A DNA stretch of 64,000 bases from Bacillus sp. V3B (GTDB taxonomy: Bacteria; Bacillota; Bacilli; Bacillales; Cytobacillaceae): NCBI RefSeq assembly GCF_024494465.1, contig NZ_JAETXM010000014.1, positions 1 to 64,000 of the forward strand. The letters run 5' to 3'. The notes beneath the pieces are model-generated. The model searched no databases. It saw nothing but the letters and a program-made list of their open reading frames with translations, and had not been told where the DNA came from. A program made the translations under genes and the position numbers. Positions 17,806-26,586 of this stretch are shown here, in pieces (position 1 is the first letter of the stretch; every line of letters begins with the position of its first letter).

Positions 17806-18642
17806 ATGAGCAAAAAAATAGCCATTGTAACAGGGGCATCCAGTGGATTTGGGTTGTTATGTGCCATAGAGTTAGCAAAAAACGGTTTTGAAGTGATTGC
17901 TACCATGAGAGATATGAGTAAATCAGATCATCTTTTGGAGAAAGTCAATAAGGAAAAGATGCTGGATTTAGTTCACTTGCACTGTCTCGATGTGACTTCA
18001 GCAGAATCGATCGACGAGTTGAAAGAATATTTGAATGAATTTCCATCGATTGATGTACTTGTAAACAATGCAGGGACGGCTATTGGAGGATTTAGTGAAG
18101 AGATTTCTATGGAAGATTTCCGTCTACAATTCGAGACGAATTTTTTTGGAGTCATAGCCGTTACACAGACCGTTCTTCCCTTTATGCGGTCTCAAAGGCA
18201 GGGGAGAATTATCAATATGAGTAGTATTAGCGGAAAATTCGGATTTCCAGGACTATCTCCTTATGTAGCCTCCAAGCATGCACTTGAAGGCTATAGCGAG
18301 AGTTTGAGACTTGAATTAAAACCATTTGGAATTGATGTCGTCCTCATCGAGCCTGGGTCATATAAGACCAATATATGGTCTGGTGTAGATGGAACAGAAC
18401 GTATTCTAGATTCTCCGTATCACGCCTATTTGTCTGTTCTCTTAAAAGAAATAGAAACAGGAAAAACAAAGCATGGTGATCCACTTGAAGTAGCGAAATT
18501 AGTTGTCGACATTGCCACGCAATCCAAGGCCCCTAAGCTCAGGTATCCAATTGGCAAAGGGGTTAAGCGGAATCTGCTTTTGAAAAAAATTTTACCTTGG
18601 AAGATACTTGAAAAGGTGATGATGAAAAAGCTTTTTCAATAG
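17806..18642 (+). CDS. SDR-family oxidoreductase
   Basis: A 278-residue classical short-chain dehydrogenase/reductase: NAD(P)-binding TGASSGFG near residues 10-17, NNAG near 90, catalytic Ser in INMSSISG near 140 and Tyr-x3-Lys in YVASKHALEG near 154-158. The substrate is unknown; the long C-terminal part and sequence resemble YusZ-type SDRs. AAGGTG precedes the ATG at 17806; the frame opening at 17740 adds a non-conserved leader. Confidence 0.88.
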   Translation: MSKKIAIVTGASSGFGLLCAIELAKNGFEVIATMRDMSKSDHLLEKVNKEKMLDLVHLHCLDVTSAESIDELKEYLNEFPSIDVLVNNAGTAIGGFSEEISMEDFRLQFETNFFGVIAVTQTVLPFMRSQRQGRIINMSSISGKFGFPGLSPYVASKHALEGYSESLRLELKPFGIDVVLIEPGSYKTNIWSGVDGTERILDSPYHAYLSVLLKEIETGKTKHGDPLEVAKLVVDIATQSKAPKLRYPIGKGVKRNLLLKKILPWKILEKVMMKKLFQ

Positions 18643-18690
18643 GAAATAAAGGTTTCAGTTAATATGTTGAAAGTGAGATTCTTATAAACT

Positions 18691-18747
18691 AAAAAAAGAC
18701 CCGACTTCCACAATGTGTTCAGTTCCATTAGGAGTTGGATCTTTTTT
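18691..18747 (+). terminator. imperfect terminator after the SDR gene
   Basis: AAAAAAAGACCCGACTTCC pairs imperfectly with GGAGTTGGATCTTTTTT around a 20-base loop; also usable by the minus-strand small gene at 18797. Confidence 0.6.
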
Positions 18748-18796
18748 GTCAAGTATACTGCAATAGAATTTTTCATAAATAAAGTCTTTTTGGACC

Positions 18797-19021
18797 TTAA
18801 TAGGCATATAAATATTGTTCTACAAAATCGCATACATCATTTTTATTCAATGTGTTTTTCTTTAATGTTTTTTTGGCTTCTTCAATATAAGGGAGAAATT
18901 GGCTATTGTTTTGGAGCTCTTTGATGGAAATTTCTCCACTTACCAATTGTAAAGCGGCTTGTTTTAATTCCTCATGATTTACCTGATAGAGAAGATATGC
19001 AAGACAACTGATTCGATCCAT
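18797..19021 (-). CDS. small helical protein, unknown (74 aa)
   Basis: GAGGTG lies 9 bases before the ATG at 19021. The product starts MDRISCLAYLLYQVNHEELK and looks all-helical and soluble, with a charged Lys-rich segment near 50. No recognised family. It is convergent with the SDR gene and shares the hairpin at 18691-18747. Confidence 0.6.
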   Translation of the reverse strand: MDRISCLAYLLYQVNHEELKQAALQLVSGEISIKELQNNSQFLPYIEEAKKTLKKNTLNKNDVCDFVEQYLYAY

Positions 19022-19317
19022 CCTATTTCCACCTCTCGAAAACATTTGTTCTTTACAAAATTCTACAAAAGATTGTTAAATTCCTTCCAAATATGAAAAA
19101 ATATATAGATGTATCTGAATGTCTAGTGAATGATCAAATCAAATATGATCAATTTAAACTCATCGTAGTAAAACAAGAAATACGTGGAATGAGGAAAAAT
19201 ATATTATGAATTTTCTTTATATTCTGTTGGACAAGGTTTACAATATAGACAAATAAAATTCACAATTTAGACAATAAATTGTTGAAAAGCTGTAATAGTT
19301 ATACGTTTTAATATTTT

Positions 19318-19446
19318 TGCTGTGTTAAACAATCGTGCTGCTCTATAAGTCTTTGGTATACACGTCCATTACGTGATTCATGCTGAATCAAACAAATGGC
19401 CGCATACACCAAAGGCCATTTATCAACAACCATCATTAACACAGCC
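19318..19446 (-). mobile_element. 129-bp MITE, copy 1, with 8-bp target duplication
   Basis: Ends are GCTGTGTTAA and TTAACACAGC, and the direct repeat AATATTTT flanks it at 19310-19317 and 19447-19454. Subterminal arms CTTTGGTATACACG and CGCATACACCAAAG also pair, so the whole element folds back. Its reverse complement aligns end to end with 58407-58537, with roughly one base in five different. It codes for nothing. The 8-bp AT-rich duplication suggests mobilisation by an ISL3- or IS6-like transposase, which is inference. Confidence 0.78.
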
Positions 19447-19470
19447 AATATTTTAAAAAGGGGGTCTAAA

Positions 19471-19656
19471 ATGAATGGTCTATTCATTACTTCTATCTTA
19501 TGCTTGTTCTTATACTATGTCGTTAGTTTAACGCCTTCTTTTGGAATCGCCTTCATTTTGTTTGGTCTAACCATCGTGTCAATGGTGGCAGGAATTTATA
19601 AAGAATTTGACAAAAAGAATGAAAAGAAACTTTCTCATATTAAAATTGTAAAATAA
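19471..19656 (+). CDS. small membrane protein (61 aa)
   Basis: The ATG at 19471 has AAGGGGGT 8 bases upstream. Two hydrophobic helices (residues 3-20 and 22-42) are followed by a Lys/Glu-rich cytoplasmic tail. A longer frame would start inside the MITE and is rejected. The MITE ends only 25 bases before the start, so its sequence may now supply the promoter. Function unknown. Confidence 0.65.
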   Translation: MNGLFITSILCLFLYYVVSLTPSFGIAFILFGLTIVSMVAGIYKEFDKKNEKKLSHIKIVK

Positions 19657-19708
19657 TCTGTGGAGTGGTCATTTACTAATTGCCTCTATTGCTTATTTTA
19701 GTTAACTT

Positions 19709-19740
19709 AAAAGAGCTAGGATTTAAATCCTAGCTCTTTT
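19709..19740. terminator. perfect bidirectional terminator
   Basis: AAAAGAGCTAGGATTT is fully self-complementary with the following 16 bases, giving A- and T-runs on both sides. It serves the plus-strand small gene and the minus-strand DUF4236 gene. Confidence 0.88.
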
Positions 19741-19789
19741 AGCTGTGCTTTTTAATATAAGTGGTGAAGTTTTATCTATAAAAGACTGA

Positions 19790-20890
19790 TTAGTTATTTG
19801 CCTTTATTTTTTCAACTAAGTCAAAACCTTTCGTCTTTCTAAACTTCATATGATGTGGAAAGTTATTCATAGAATCCGAACAATCGATGTTTTCAAAGTT
19901 TAATCCCTCTAGGATATCTCGATCGATCTTGACGGAGAGGATTAATAGGCGTTCTTCGTGGCCAGTTGCTGTGTTTAATTGTTCGTCAAAGGCATGGATC
20001 ACAACTGTTTGTAGTGGAAGTAAGGCAAATAAGTCTCTAGCAATTCGAAGGATACAACTACATACATAATTCTGCAAAAGGCCATAATATCGTGTTTTGG
20101 TCATTTGTCTAACCGATAACTTTCCTGTCTTTGTTAATTTCTTTTCCTCAGTCGGAATGATGTGATTGGAATGAACATCAAATTCGACTTCCATGTAGGA
20201 GGGGGCATCTGTTGAAAGCTCAAAGCCACTACCAAATTCACTTAAGTCACCTAAAGGATCCATTTCCTCGATTACTTTAAAATACGTATCGATATCACCT
20301 GTTTGGACGGATTTCGCAAGCTCAATAAGTTCTTCCCATTCCTTATAAGCTTTTTCATCTTCTACTTTAGCTTGTTGGATTTGCTCAGACAAAAGAGCAT
20401 ATTGTTCTTCATCTTTGTTGAATACTCGTTCGAAAAAGCCAGGTTTATAGTGATCATACTGATATTGGGCTTCTCTTTCTTTCGGACCCGGTTCTCCAAG
20501 TTGATAGGGAGGAGAAGTGTTTAGGATACTCATCCAATCGACGTTGTCGTCACACTCTATATGGATTGATTTTACAAGTTCACATTGATTTTCAAATAGT
20601 TCGACTTCGTATTGAGCTTGTTCTTTTTCCTGTTCTTTAAGTAGTTGTTTTTGTTGGGCCTGTAAATTTTTATGTGTTTGATAAGCTTTCGATTTATAAG
20701 GCTTACCTGATTTCGTTGTCACATAGGATAGACCAGTTCCTGGAATTCCTACACTACTCATTCTTCTCCCCGAGCTATTGATACTATGCCGTAATCCATT
20801 TACACCAAAGCTAAGACCTGCACTTTTTTTGCCAACATTTAGACGAACCCCTGGGGCAATTTTAAAACTTTTTCGAAATCGTAATCCCAC
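19790..20890 (-). CDS. DUF4236 domain protein with long C-terminal region
   Basis: A 366-residue soluble protein. Residues 1-55 form a DUF4236 domain (GLRFRKSFKIAPGVRLNVGK, then the SxGIPGTGLSY motif). A charged coiled-coil-like stretch follows (about 65-100, 170-210), then a globular C-terminus of unknown fold. AGGAGG lies 7 bases before the GTG at 20890; the frame opening at 21022 has no site and runs through the intergenic hairpin. It lies 138 bases downstream of an MmcB-like gene on the same strand, with a hairpin between. Function unknown. Confidence 0.75.
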   Translation of the reverse strand: MGLRFRKSFKIAPGVRLNVGKKSAGLSFGVNGLRHSINSSGRRMSSVGIPGTGLSYVTTKSGKPYKSKAYQTHKNLQAQQKQLLKEQEKEQAQYEVELFENQCELVKSIHIECDDNVDWMSILNTSPPYQLGEPGPKEREAQYQYDHYKPGFFERVFNKDEEQYALLSEQIQQAKVEDEKAYKEWEELIELAKSVQTGDIDTYFKVIEEMDPLGDLSEFGSGFELSTDAPSYMEVEFDVHSNHIIPTEEKKLTKTGKLSVRQMTKTRYYGLLQNYVCSCILRIARDLFALLPLQTVVIHAFDEQLNTATGHEERLLILSVKIDRDILEGLNFENIDCSDSMNNFPHHMKFRKTKGFDLVEKIKANN

Positions 20891-20981
20891 TGTCACTCCT
20901 CCTATTCGTTGCCAGTAATTGAAAAATATTCTACTATCTCCCATGATAAGGGATTTTGTAAAGGATGAACAGGATAAAATA

Positions 20982-21024
20982 AAGTGCCAGGTGCCATCCA
21001 ATTTTTGGATGGCACCTAGCACTT
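20982..21024. repeat. AAGTGC..AGGTGCCATCCAA palindrome
   Basis: Arms of 20 bases, AAGTGCCAGGTGCCATCCAA against TTGGATGGCACCTAGCACTT, form an almost perfect hairpin in the gap between two co-oriented minus-strand genes. The inner ATCCAA/TTGGAT occurs in other intergenic palindromes here (24396). Possibly an attenuating terminator, or a dispersed REP-like repeat. Confidence 0.7.
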
Positions 21025-21028
21025 AAAC

Positions 21029-22396
21029 TTAATAACCATAGATGAATTTTCTCGATAATAACTGTGTGGCAGAAAACTTTAACGCATTCGCTTGATCAAC
21101 TTTATTTATTTGTCGTTCATCAGGTTTAATTAATTTTATGTTATTTTCTACTTCTACAAATTGTCCACAGTTCACATTTTGAATTTCTTCTGTTACCAAG
21201 GATTGTAGATCAGAAGGTGTTAAAAAATAAAAGTCATGGCAATAGGGTAAGTATTCGATCCATTTTTGATCAGTCATTAAATCTTCTTGTGAAACCTTGA
21301 TTTTAACAATTACAATCTGAGACTCGTTATAAGCGAATATATTAGCTGTTTGTCCGTTGGGAAGAGGGAAGTCTGCTATCGCAATATAATCCCGTTGAAA
21401 AAGCCATTTAAGAGCTTTTTCTTGTAATTCTTTATGTCGCTTTAAATCTACGCTTGAGAGATAATCGGATACTTCGGTCAGCTCCAGATAAGATTGAATC
21501 GTTTTATGTTTCATCTTGTATAATTCTTTTTGAATTTCTTCTTTTTTCCCTCGGGTGTCTTGTAGTTCTTGGTTTATTTTATTTATCGAATCAATAAATG
21601 GATCACTAAATACAGAAGGGATCAGGTACTTTCCATTATGTGGTACTTCTTCCCAAGGAGTTTCTTTCCTTAATCGATCTATATCTGTACCTGGATTCCA
21701 TCGATACTCGAGCCCACGATTATGCCTTGATTTCAACGATTCCATAAACCTATGAAAATCATCTATATAATGGATGCGTGTCACTTCATCGTAATGGAGG
21801 ATTCCATCACTACTTAAACTTTGTTGCCATTTAACATGAAGACGTTTTGCTAGAACTAATCTTTCTTCGTATAATCCTAAATACTCATTTAGAAATGAAC
21901 GAAAAGGTTCTGGATATTGATGAAATATTTTTATTTGATCATTCATCTTCTGTTGTAATTTGATAAGTTCTTTTTCTTTTTTTATTAATGATTTTTCGGT
22001 ATGCTCTAATTGTGATAAAGTCAAATCTGTTTTTTCTTTAAATTCATGAATTCTTTTTCTTTTTTCATCCAAAGCGTTCATTAGAAATTGGATTTCGTCT
22101 CTTTTTGTTTCATCCGTAACAACAGATAAAATTTCTAGTAATCCTCCCCAATCGGACTGTCGAAATAAAGGTGCGAGAGGCAAGCCTTTTATGCCTAATA
22201 ACTGGAATCGGTTATAGTGTTCTTCTTCTAGATTTTCCTTTGCTAATTTTAACATGTTATTAAAACGGGATAACCTCTTCGATTGGTCTATTGATACTGG
22301 ATAATGAGTAGGGATATCAGAAACCTTTACCCCTCGGTTTAAATCCAATAGGATACGCTTACTTAGGGGATCAACACCTGTAATTGTTGCTTTCAT
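21029..22396 (-). CDS. coiled-coil protein with MmcB-like nuclease-fold C-terminus
   Basis: A 455-residue protein. The N-terminus has a helix-turn-helix-like segment (GVKVSDIPTHYPVSIDQSKR, near 22-41). A long coiled coil covers roughly 100-165 and a second charged helix 260-310. The C-terminal 120 residues resemble the MmcB-like PD-(D/E)XK domain: IVIVKIKVSQEDLMTDQKW, then IEYLPYCHDFYFLTP. The usual ADIF and EIK acidic residues appear replaced (TANIF, VKIK), so nuclease activity is doubtful. GGGGAGG is 8 bases before the ATG at 22396. Stands first in an apparent pair with the DUF4236 gene. Confidence 0.7.
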   Translation of the reverse strand: MKATITGVDPLSKRILLDLNRGVKVSDIPTHYPVSIDQSKRLSRFNNMLKLAKENLEEEHYNRFQLLGIKGLPLAPLFRQSDWGGLLEILSVVTDETKRDEIQFLMNALDEKRKRIHEFKEKTDLTLSQLEHTEKSLIKKEKELIKLQQKMNDQIKIFHQYPEPFRSFLNEYLGLYEERLVLAKRLHVKWQQSLSSDGILHYDEVTRIHYIDDFHRFMESLKSRHNRGLEYRWNPGTDIDRLRKETPWEEVPHNGKYLIPSVFSDPFIDSINKINQELQDTRGKKEEIQKELYKMKHKTIQSYLELTEVSDYLSSVDLKRHKELQEKALKWLFQRDYIAIADFPLPNGQTANIFAYNESQIVIVKIKVSQEDLMTDQKWIEYLPYCHDFYFLTPSDLQSLVTEEIQNVNCGQFVEVENNIKLIKPDERQINKVDQANALKFSATQLLSRKFIYGY

Positions 22397-22573
22397 TCTA
22401 TTTCCCTCCCCGTGAGTGAATGTGTTCCGTACACTCATTTTGAGAATAATTATAATAGAAAAATCAAAAAGTCACTATAGTTATGTATGAAAAAGGGAAA
22501 ATAAATTCATTCTTGTTTGATAATGAAAAGATGGCTTGAGTTGGAGATCATTAAAGAATTAGTCACGATCCTT

Positions 22574-22999
22574 TTAATGGATCAGCTTGTCTAACAGATT
22601 AACATGTTTTTCATCGTGATTCAAAATCTTTTTAACAAGTTCTAGGCTTTCAGAATCCAAGTCACCCTTCACAAGTTCTTGAGATATTTCTATCCCTCGT
22701 TTCTCACCGACTAAAGCATCTTTCAAAATATGTGTGGTACCGTTCGTTGATTCTGTAAAATTTTTAACAAATTCAGCAATAGTGCCCTGAATTCCTACAT
22801 CATCAACGGGTATACCTCCGAGATTTTGTATTCTTTCTGCAATCATAGTAGCATGTTGTTTATGATCCTGCTGAATTTTTTGGAGTGTCTGTTTTAGATC
22901 AAGATCATCTATATGATGAATATATTTTTCATAGGCATGAATCGCCATGAAGTTTCCTTCAAGAAAATGATTCAATTCTTTAATGACCGTATTTTTCAT
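22574..22999 (-). CDS. DUF2383/PA2169-type four-helix-bundle protein
   Basis: A 141-residue all-helical ferritin-like protein: FLEGNFMAIHAYEKYIHHI, QDHKQHATMIAERIQNLGG and LNHDEKHVNLLDKLI supply the E/H residues usual for DUF2383. Such proteins may bind metal or protect against stress; no role is established. AGGAGC lies before the ATG. Monocistronic on the minus strand. Confidence 0.82.
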   Translation of the reverse strand: MKNTVIKELNHFLEGNFMAIHAYEKYIHHIDDLDLKQTLQKIQQDHKQHATMIAERIQNLGGIPVDDVGIQGTIAEFVKNFTESTNGTTHILKDALVGEKRGIEISQELVKGDLDSESLELVKKILNHDEKHVNLLDKLIH

Positions 23000-23151
23000 A
23001 GCAAAAGCTCCTAAATTGTATTCCTTATATATTTTACTATTCTAAAGAATATATACAGAATGATACTCTGTTTCGTTTTTTTAACTTATCTACTAATGTT
23101 CGCCGCAAATAATTCCAATATACAGACTGTATCTCTTTTCATGTAAAGAAA

Positions 23152-23193
23152 GGGGACTATCCAAAGTAAGTCTACTTTGGATAGTCCTTTTTT
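23152..23193. terminator. terminator GGACTATCCAAAGTA / TACTTTGGATAGTCC
   Basis: A 15-bp perfect stem with a 4-base loop and T-run on the plus strand; it lies immediately 3' of the minus-strand gene at 23199. Confidence 0.85.
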
Positions 23194-23198
23194 AAATA

Positions 23199-23501
23199 CT
23201 AAATATCGCGAAATACACTTTCTAGACTCTCATACCCTCTGAGGTCTTCTTTCCGTGGTTCATCGGATTCTACTGTCCATTCATTTTGAACAGGGGATAA
23301 TCCTCCTTGATTGTTTTTCGTATAGGGGGTATGAATATGATAGGTTTTTCCTCCTTTATTAACGGTGTAGCCCATATAGTATTGATGATCTTGACCTTGT
23401 TCCTCAAAAATACCAATACTATCGATATCGTATTGCTCGATATAATCTTGAAGAGACTGTTGTAATTCATTAATAATTTGCTCGCGTGATAAATATTTCA
23501 T
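23199..23501 (-). CDS. small conserved Bacillus protein (DUF5634-like)
   Basis: A 100-residue protein starting MKYLSREQIINELQQSLQ with GAGGG before the ATG at 23501. A mixed alpha/beta pattern with YYMGYTVNKGGKTYHIHTPY near 49-68 and an EWTVESDEPRKEDLRG segment near 78-93. It reads like the DUF5634 family as I remember it; that name is not certain. It is downstream of an SDR gene and may share its transcript. Confidence 0.65.
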   Translation of the reverse strand: MKYLSREQIINELQQSLQDYIEQYDIDSIGIFEEQGQDHQYYMGYTVNKGGKTYHIHTPYTKNNQGGLSPVQNEWTVESDEPRKEDLRGYESLESVFRDI

Positions 23502-23598
23502 ATCGATCCCTCTTTCCTGATAAACTTTATCCTTCATATATGTTCGAATCAAAAGGGTGGAGGGTATTGAAGAATCCACCCAACTTTCTGTTGTGGCC

Positions 23599-24315
23599 TT
23601 AAGGGTTCGTTGACCATAAGCCGGCATTTTTTACAAAGACTCTTGGATTCAGTTTTAATCCTGCTACAATTATTTCTGCTAAATCTTCTGGATGCATGAC
23701 ATTTTCAGGGTTTCCAGAAATAAGGTTGGCTTCAAAGGCTAAATCTGTTGCAACGGTACTAGGGGTTAAGGCGGTTACTCGGATATTATGCTTTCTTACC
23801 TCCATCATAAGTGATTCTGTCAGGCCTAAAACAGCGAATTTAGACGCACTATAAGCACTTGTCACAGGGGCCCCTTTTTGGCCTGCGGTGGATGAGATGT
23901 TCACAATATCACCTGATTTTCTTTCGATCATGTCAGGTAGAATAGCCCTGGTGACATGGTAGACGCCCATTAAATTGACTTGGATAATCTTTTCCCATTC
24001 TTCAGGAGTTAAATCAAGAAAACCGCCAAATTTAGCGATACCCGCATTGTTGATAAGGATATCAATAGAACCTAAGTCTGATTTGATATGCTCTACGGCA
24101 TGTTGAACAGATTCAAGATCAGCTACATCTGCTGTTGCCGCTGAAACTTCCACATCACATTCTGCTAGTTCTGCCACTGTTTTTTCAAGGTTATCCATAT
24201 TCAATCCAATTAATCCTAGATTCACACCTTCTTTTGCTAAAAGGAACGCAGTAGAACGACCGATTCCTCTTCCTGCTCCAGTAATTAAAGCAGTTTTTCC
24301 GTTTAATGAGATCAT
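23599..24315 (-). CDS. SDR-family oxidoreductase (3-ketoacyl-reductase-like)
   Basis: A 238-residue classical SDR, the usual length for FabG-like enzymes: ITGAGRGIG at 11-19, NNAG near 87, catalytic Ser in NISSTAG near 138 and YSASK near 152-156. B. subtilis YoxD has the same size and pattern. Substrate unknown. AAGGA precedes the ATG by 9 bases. A longer frame of the next gene would overlap its 3' end; the shorter start avoids this. Confidence 0.88.
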   Translation of the reverse strand: MISLNGKTALITGAGRGIGRSTAFLLAKEGVNLGLIGLNMDNLEKTVAELAECDVEVSAATADVADLESVQHAVEHIKSDLGSIDILINNAGIAKFGGFLDLTPEEWEKIIQVNLMGVYHVTRAILPDMIERKSGDIVNISSTAGQKGAPVTSAYSASKFAVLGLTESLMMEVRKHNIRVTALTPSTVATDLAFEANLISGNPENVMHPEDLAEIIVAGLKLNPRVFVKNAGLWSTNP

Positions 24316-24577
24316 GACATCATTCCTTATTAATAGATTCGTTCACAACTATCAATATTTACAAAATCATGGACTTGTATAAGTGTCAGACACTATCCAA
24401 AAATTGGATGGTTCCCGGGGCGATGAGTAAATAGGGGGAAATGGAAGATAATAACACCATACTTATAAAAATATGGAGATGATGAGATGTCAAATGTCAA
24501 TCAAATGCTCCCTATCCTCTGTATGCGTAAGAGTCAATTCCAGAAATGAATTCTAATAAAGAACCATCTATACAAAT

Positions 24578-24626
24578 AAAATCCATGATGGATCTCTTAT
24601 AGAATAGAGAACGACCATGGATTTTT
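24578..24626 (-). terminator. hairpin after aspA
   Basis: AAAATCCATG pairs with CATGGATTTTT around a 28-base loop containing a further GATCTC/GAGA match; located 29 bases past the aspA stop. Confidence 0.6.
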
Positions 24627-24654
24627 GATTAAGGTACAATGACTTTACTAGAAG

Positions 24655-26046
24655 CTAGATCAATCCTTTAGGGTTTAATAACTTTTCAACTTCATCTGTT
24701 AATAACCCTTTTTCTTTTAGCACTTGTTTTAATGTTTTATTTTCTTCATCTGCTTGTTGTCCAATCTGGGACGCGAGATCATAGCCCATAGAGGGACTTA
24801 AGGCTGTAACTAATGCAAGGCTGGCTTCCATCCCGTCTTTACATTTTTGTTCATTTGCCTGAATTCCATTAATACACTTTGTTACAAGTATTGGAATCGC
24901 ATTTGATAATAATTCGATGGACTGAAGCAGGGTATGAGCGATGAAGGGCATCATGACATTGATTTCTAATTGACCCGCTATCCCTGCTGTCGTAATGGCC
25001 GTTTCATAGCCGATGATTTGACAACAAACCATATGAGTCATTTCTAAAATAGCAGGATTTACTTTCCCTGGCATAATTGTTGAACCCGCTTGAACAGAAG
25101 GAAGGGTAATTTCAGCTAATCCTGTTCGTGGACCAGAACTGAGCAAACGCAAATCACTCGTTATTTTAATTAAATGAATCGCGAGTTCTTTTAGTGCCAT
25201 CATCGTTCGTATAGGGGCACTCGTATTTTGCATGAATTTAAATATATTTGGTGGTTCACGAAAAGGTAAATTCGTGCGATGACAGACCTCCTTCATAATT
25301 TTTGGAATATACTCAGGATGTAAGTTTATTTTCGTTCCAATGGCATTCCCGCCTAAGCCAATTTCATACAAGGCTTCAAGACAATCTTCGATCTGATGAT
25401 AGACAAAATGAATGGTTTCGGCAAAACCAGAGAATTCTTGACCCAATCGAATGGGAACTGCATCGTGTAAATGTGTTCGGCCGGATTTCAATATGGGCAT
25501 CAACTCGTCTGACTTTCTGTAGAGTGCCTGTTCCAATTGTGAAAGGGCAGGGAGGAGTCTTTGAATAATATTTTCTGCTGTCGAAATATTAATGGCTGCA
25601 GGGAAGGTATCGTTTGTCGATTGTGACATGTTGACATGATCATTCGGGTGAACCTGTTTAGAGCTAGAGTTTAATGAATCACCTAATAATTCTGAGGCTC
25701 GGTTTGCAATAATCTCATTCACATTCATATTTTGCGATGTACCGGCACCAGCTTGGTACACATCGACTACAAAATGCTCATCCCATTTTCCTTCGATAAC
25801 TTCTTCAGATGCTACTATAATGGCTTTTCCCATCTCGTTAGAAAGCTTGCCTAATTCCATATTGGCTAAAGCAGCAGAAGCTTTAATGATTCCTTGTGCT
25901 TTAATAAACGATCGAGGTAACCGAATTCCACTTATTGGAAAGTTTTCCACAGCACGTTGAGTTTGAGCTCCATAATACGATTCTAGTGGAACCATCACTT
26001 GGCCTAACGGATCCATTTCTTTACGATATTGGTCAAAAGATTCCAT
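24655..26046 (-). CDS. aspA: aspartate ammonia-lyase
   Basis: A 463-residue member of the aspartase/fumarase-C superfamily. Signature GSTIMPGKVNP lies near residue 315, with the substrate-binding SGRTHLHDAVP near 183 and QSTNDTFP near 138. GAQTQRAVENFPISG at the N-terminus favours aspartase over class II fumarase. It converts L-aspartate to fumarate and ammonia in the cytoplasm. AAGGAG is 6 bases before the ATG at 26046; the frame opening at 26103 is a leader. Distinguishing it from fumarase would need an alignment. Confidence 0.85.
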   Translation of the reverse strand: MESFDQYRKEMDPLGQVMVPLESYYGAQTQRAVENFPISGIRLPRSFIKAQGIIKASAALANMELGKLSNEMGKAIIVASEEVIEGKWDEHFVVDVYQAGAGTSQNMNVNEIIANRASELLGDSLNSSSKQVHPNDHVNMSQSTNDTFPAAINISTAENIIQRLLPALSQLEQALYRKSDELMPILKSGRTHLHDAVPIRLGQEFSGFAETIHFVYHQIEDCLEALYEIGLGGNAIGTKINLHPEYIPKIMKEVCHRTNLPFREPPNIFKFMQNTSAPIRTMMALKELAIHLIKITSDLRLLSSGPRTGLAEITLPSVQAGSTIMPGKVNPAILEMTHMVCCQIIGYETAITTAGIAGQLEINVMMPFIAHTLLQSIELLSNAIPILVTKCINGIQANEQKCKDGMEASLALVTALSPSMGYDLASQIGQQADEENKTLKQVLKEKGLLTDEVEKLLNPKGLI

Positions 26047-26282
26047 TTTTCTCTCCTTATGATGTAATGATTTCGAAGTAAACGTCTCGTTATTATTTCC
26101 CATTAGGGTGTGTAATAAACAATGTTAGGAATGATAAAATGACGAACTTTTGAAAGTGCACATCTAAAGGAGTAATACAGATAGATGAAAGTGAGCGCTA
26201 AAGGTGAGGTTGGCCGTGGATGGGTAAAGAATGAGAAATATGAAAATCGATAAGATTTCCCCTATTATTTATATACATCAAT

Positions 26283-26321
26283 AAAAAGGGAGAAACAGCC
26301 CAGAACTGTTTCTCCTTTTTT
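26283..26321 (-). terminator. terminator of the metal-ATPase operon
   Basis: AAAAAGGGAGAAACAG pairs with CTGTTTCTCCTTTTT; placed immediately after the stop of the last operon gene. Confidence 0.82.
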
Positions 26322-26322
26322 A

Positions 26323-26544
26323 TTATCTTATCTGCATTTCAGCAATCATGTCTTCTAAACGTTCTTTTTGGGATACTAACTCTTCTACAGAAGGTTGATA
26401 AGAAGATGTCGTTTGATTAAAAGTCCCTTGTGGTTGGACTAAGCGCTGTAACTGTCCACCATTTTGCTCATATAAACGATAGCCTACTGCACCTACCACC
26501 GTTCCAGATAAAAATCCCATTAAAAAATCATTGTTAAATGCCAT
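26323..26544 (-). CDS. small protein closing the P-type ATPase operon (YtxH-like)
   Basis: A 73-residue protein with one short hydrophobic Gly-rich helix (FLMGFLSGTVVGAVGYRLYE), a Gln-rich linker and a C-terminal helix. The Gly-rich helix and tail recall YtxH-type small membrane proteins. GGGGGAAA lies before the ATG at 26544. It is 42 bases downstream of the fourth operon gene, just ahead of the operon terminator. Role unknown; membrane anchoring of the pump complex is only a guess. Confidence 0.65.
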   Translation of the reverse strand: MAFNNDFLMGFLSGTVVGAVGYRLYEQNGGQLQRLVQPQGTFNQTTSSYQPSVEELVSQKERLEDMIAEMQIR

Positions 26545-26586
26545 TTTTGTTTCCCCCAATTCTTTATTTTCTTATTTTATATAAAT

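Noticed and set aside
18636-18833. 65-residue minus-strand frame after the SDR gene
   Set aside because: Overlaps the shared terminator and the end of the 18797 gene; composition is not protein-like.
19093-19209. 38-codon frame starting MKKYIDVSE
   Set aside because: No ribosome binding site and no visible family; kept out for lack of support.
20890-21022. Upstream extension of the DUF4236 frame
   Set aside because: It crosses the intergenic palindrome, whereas AGGAGG and a GTG mark the start of homology at 20890.
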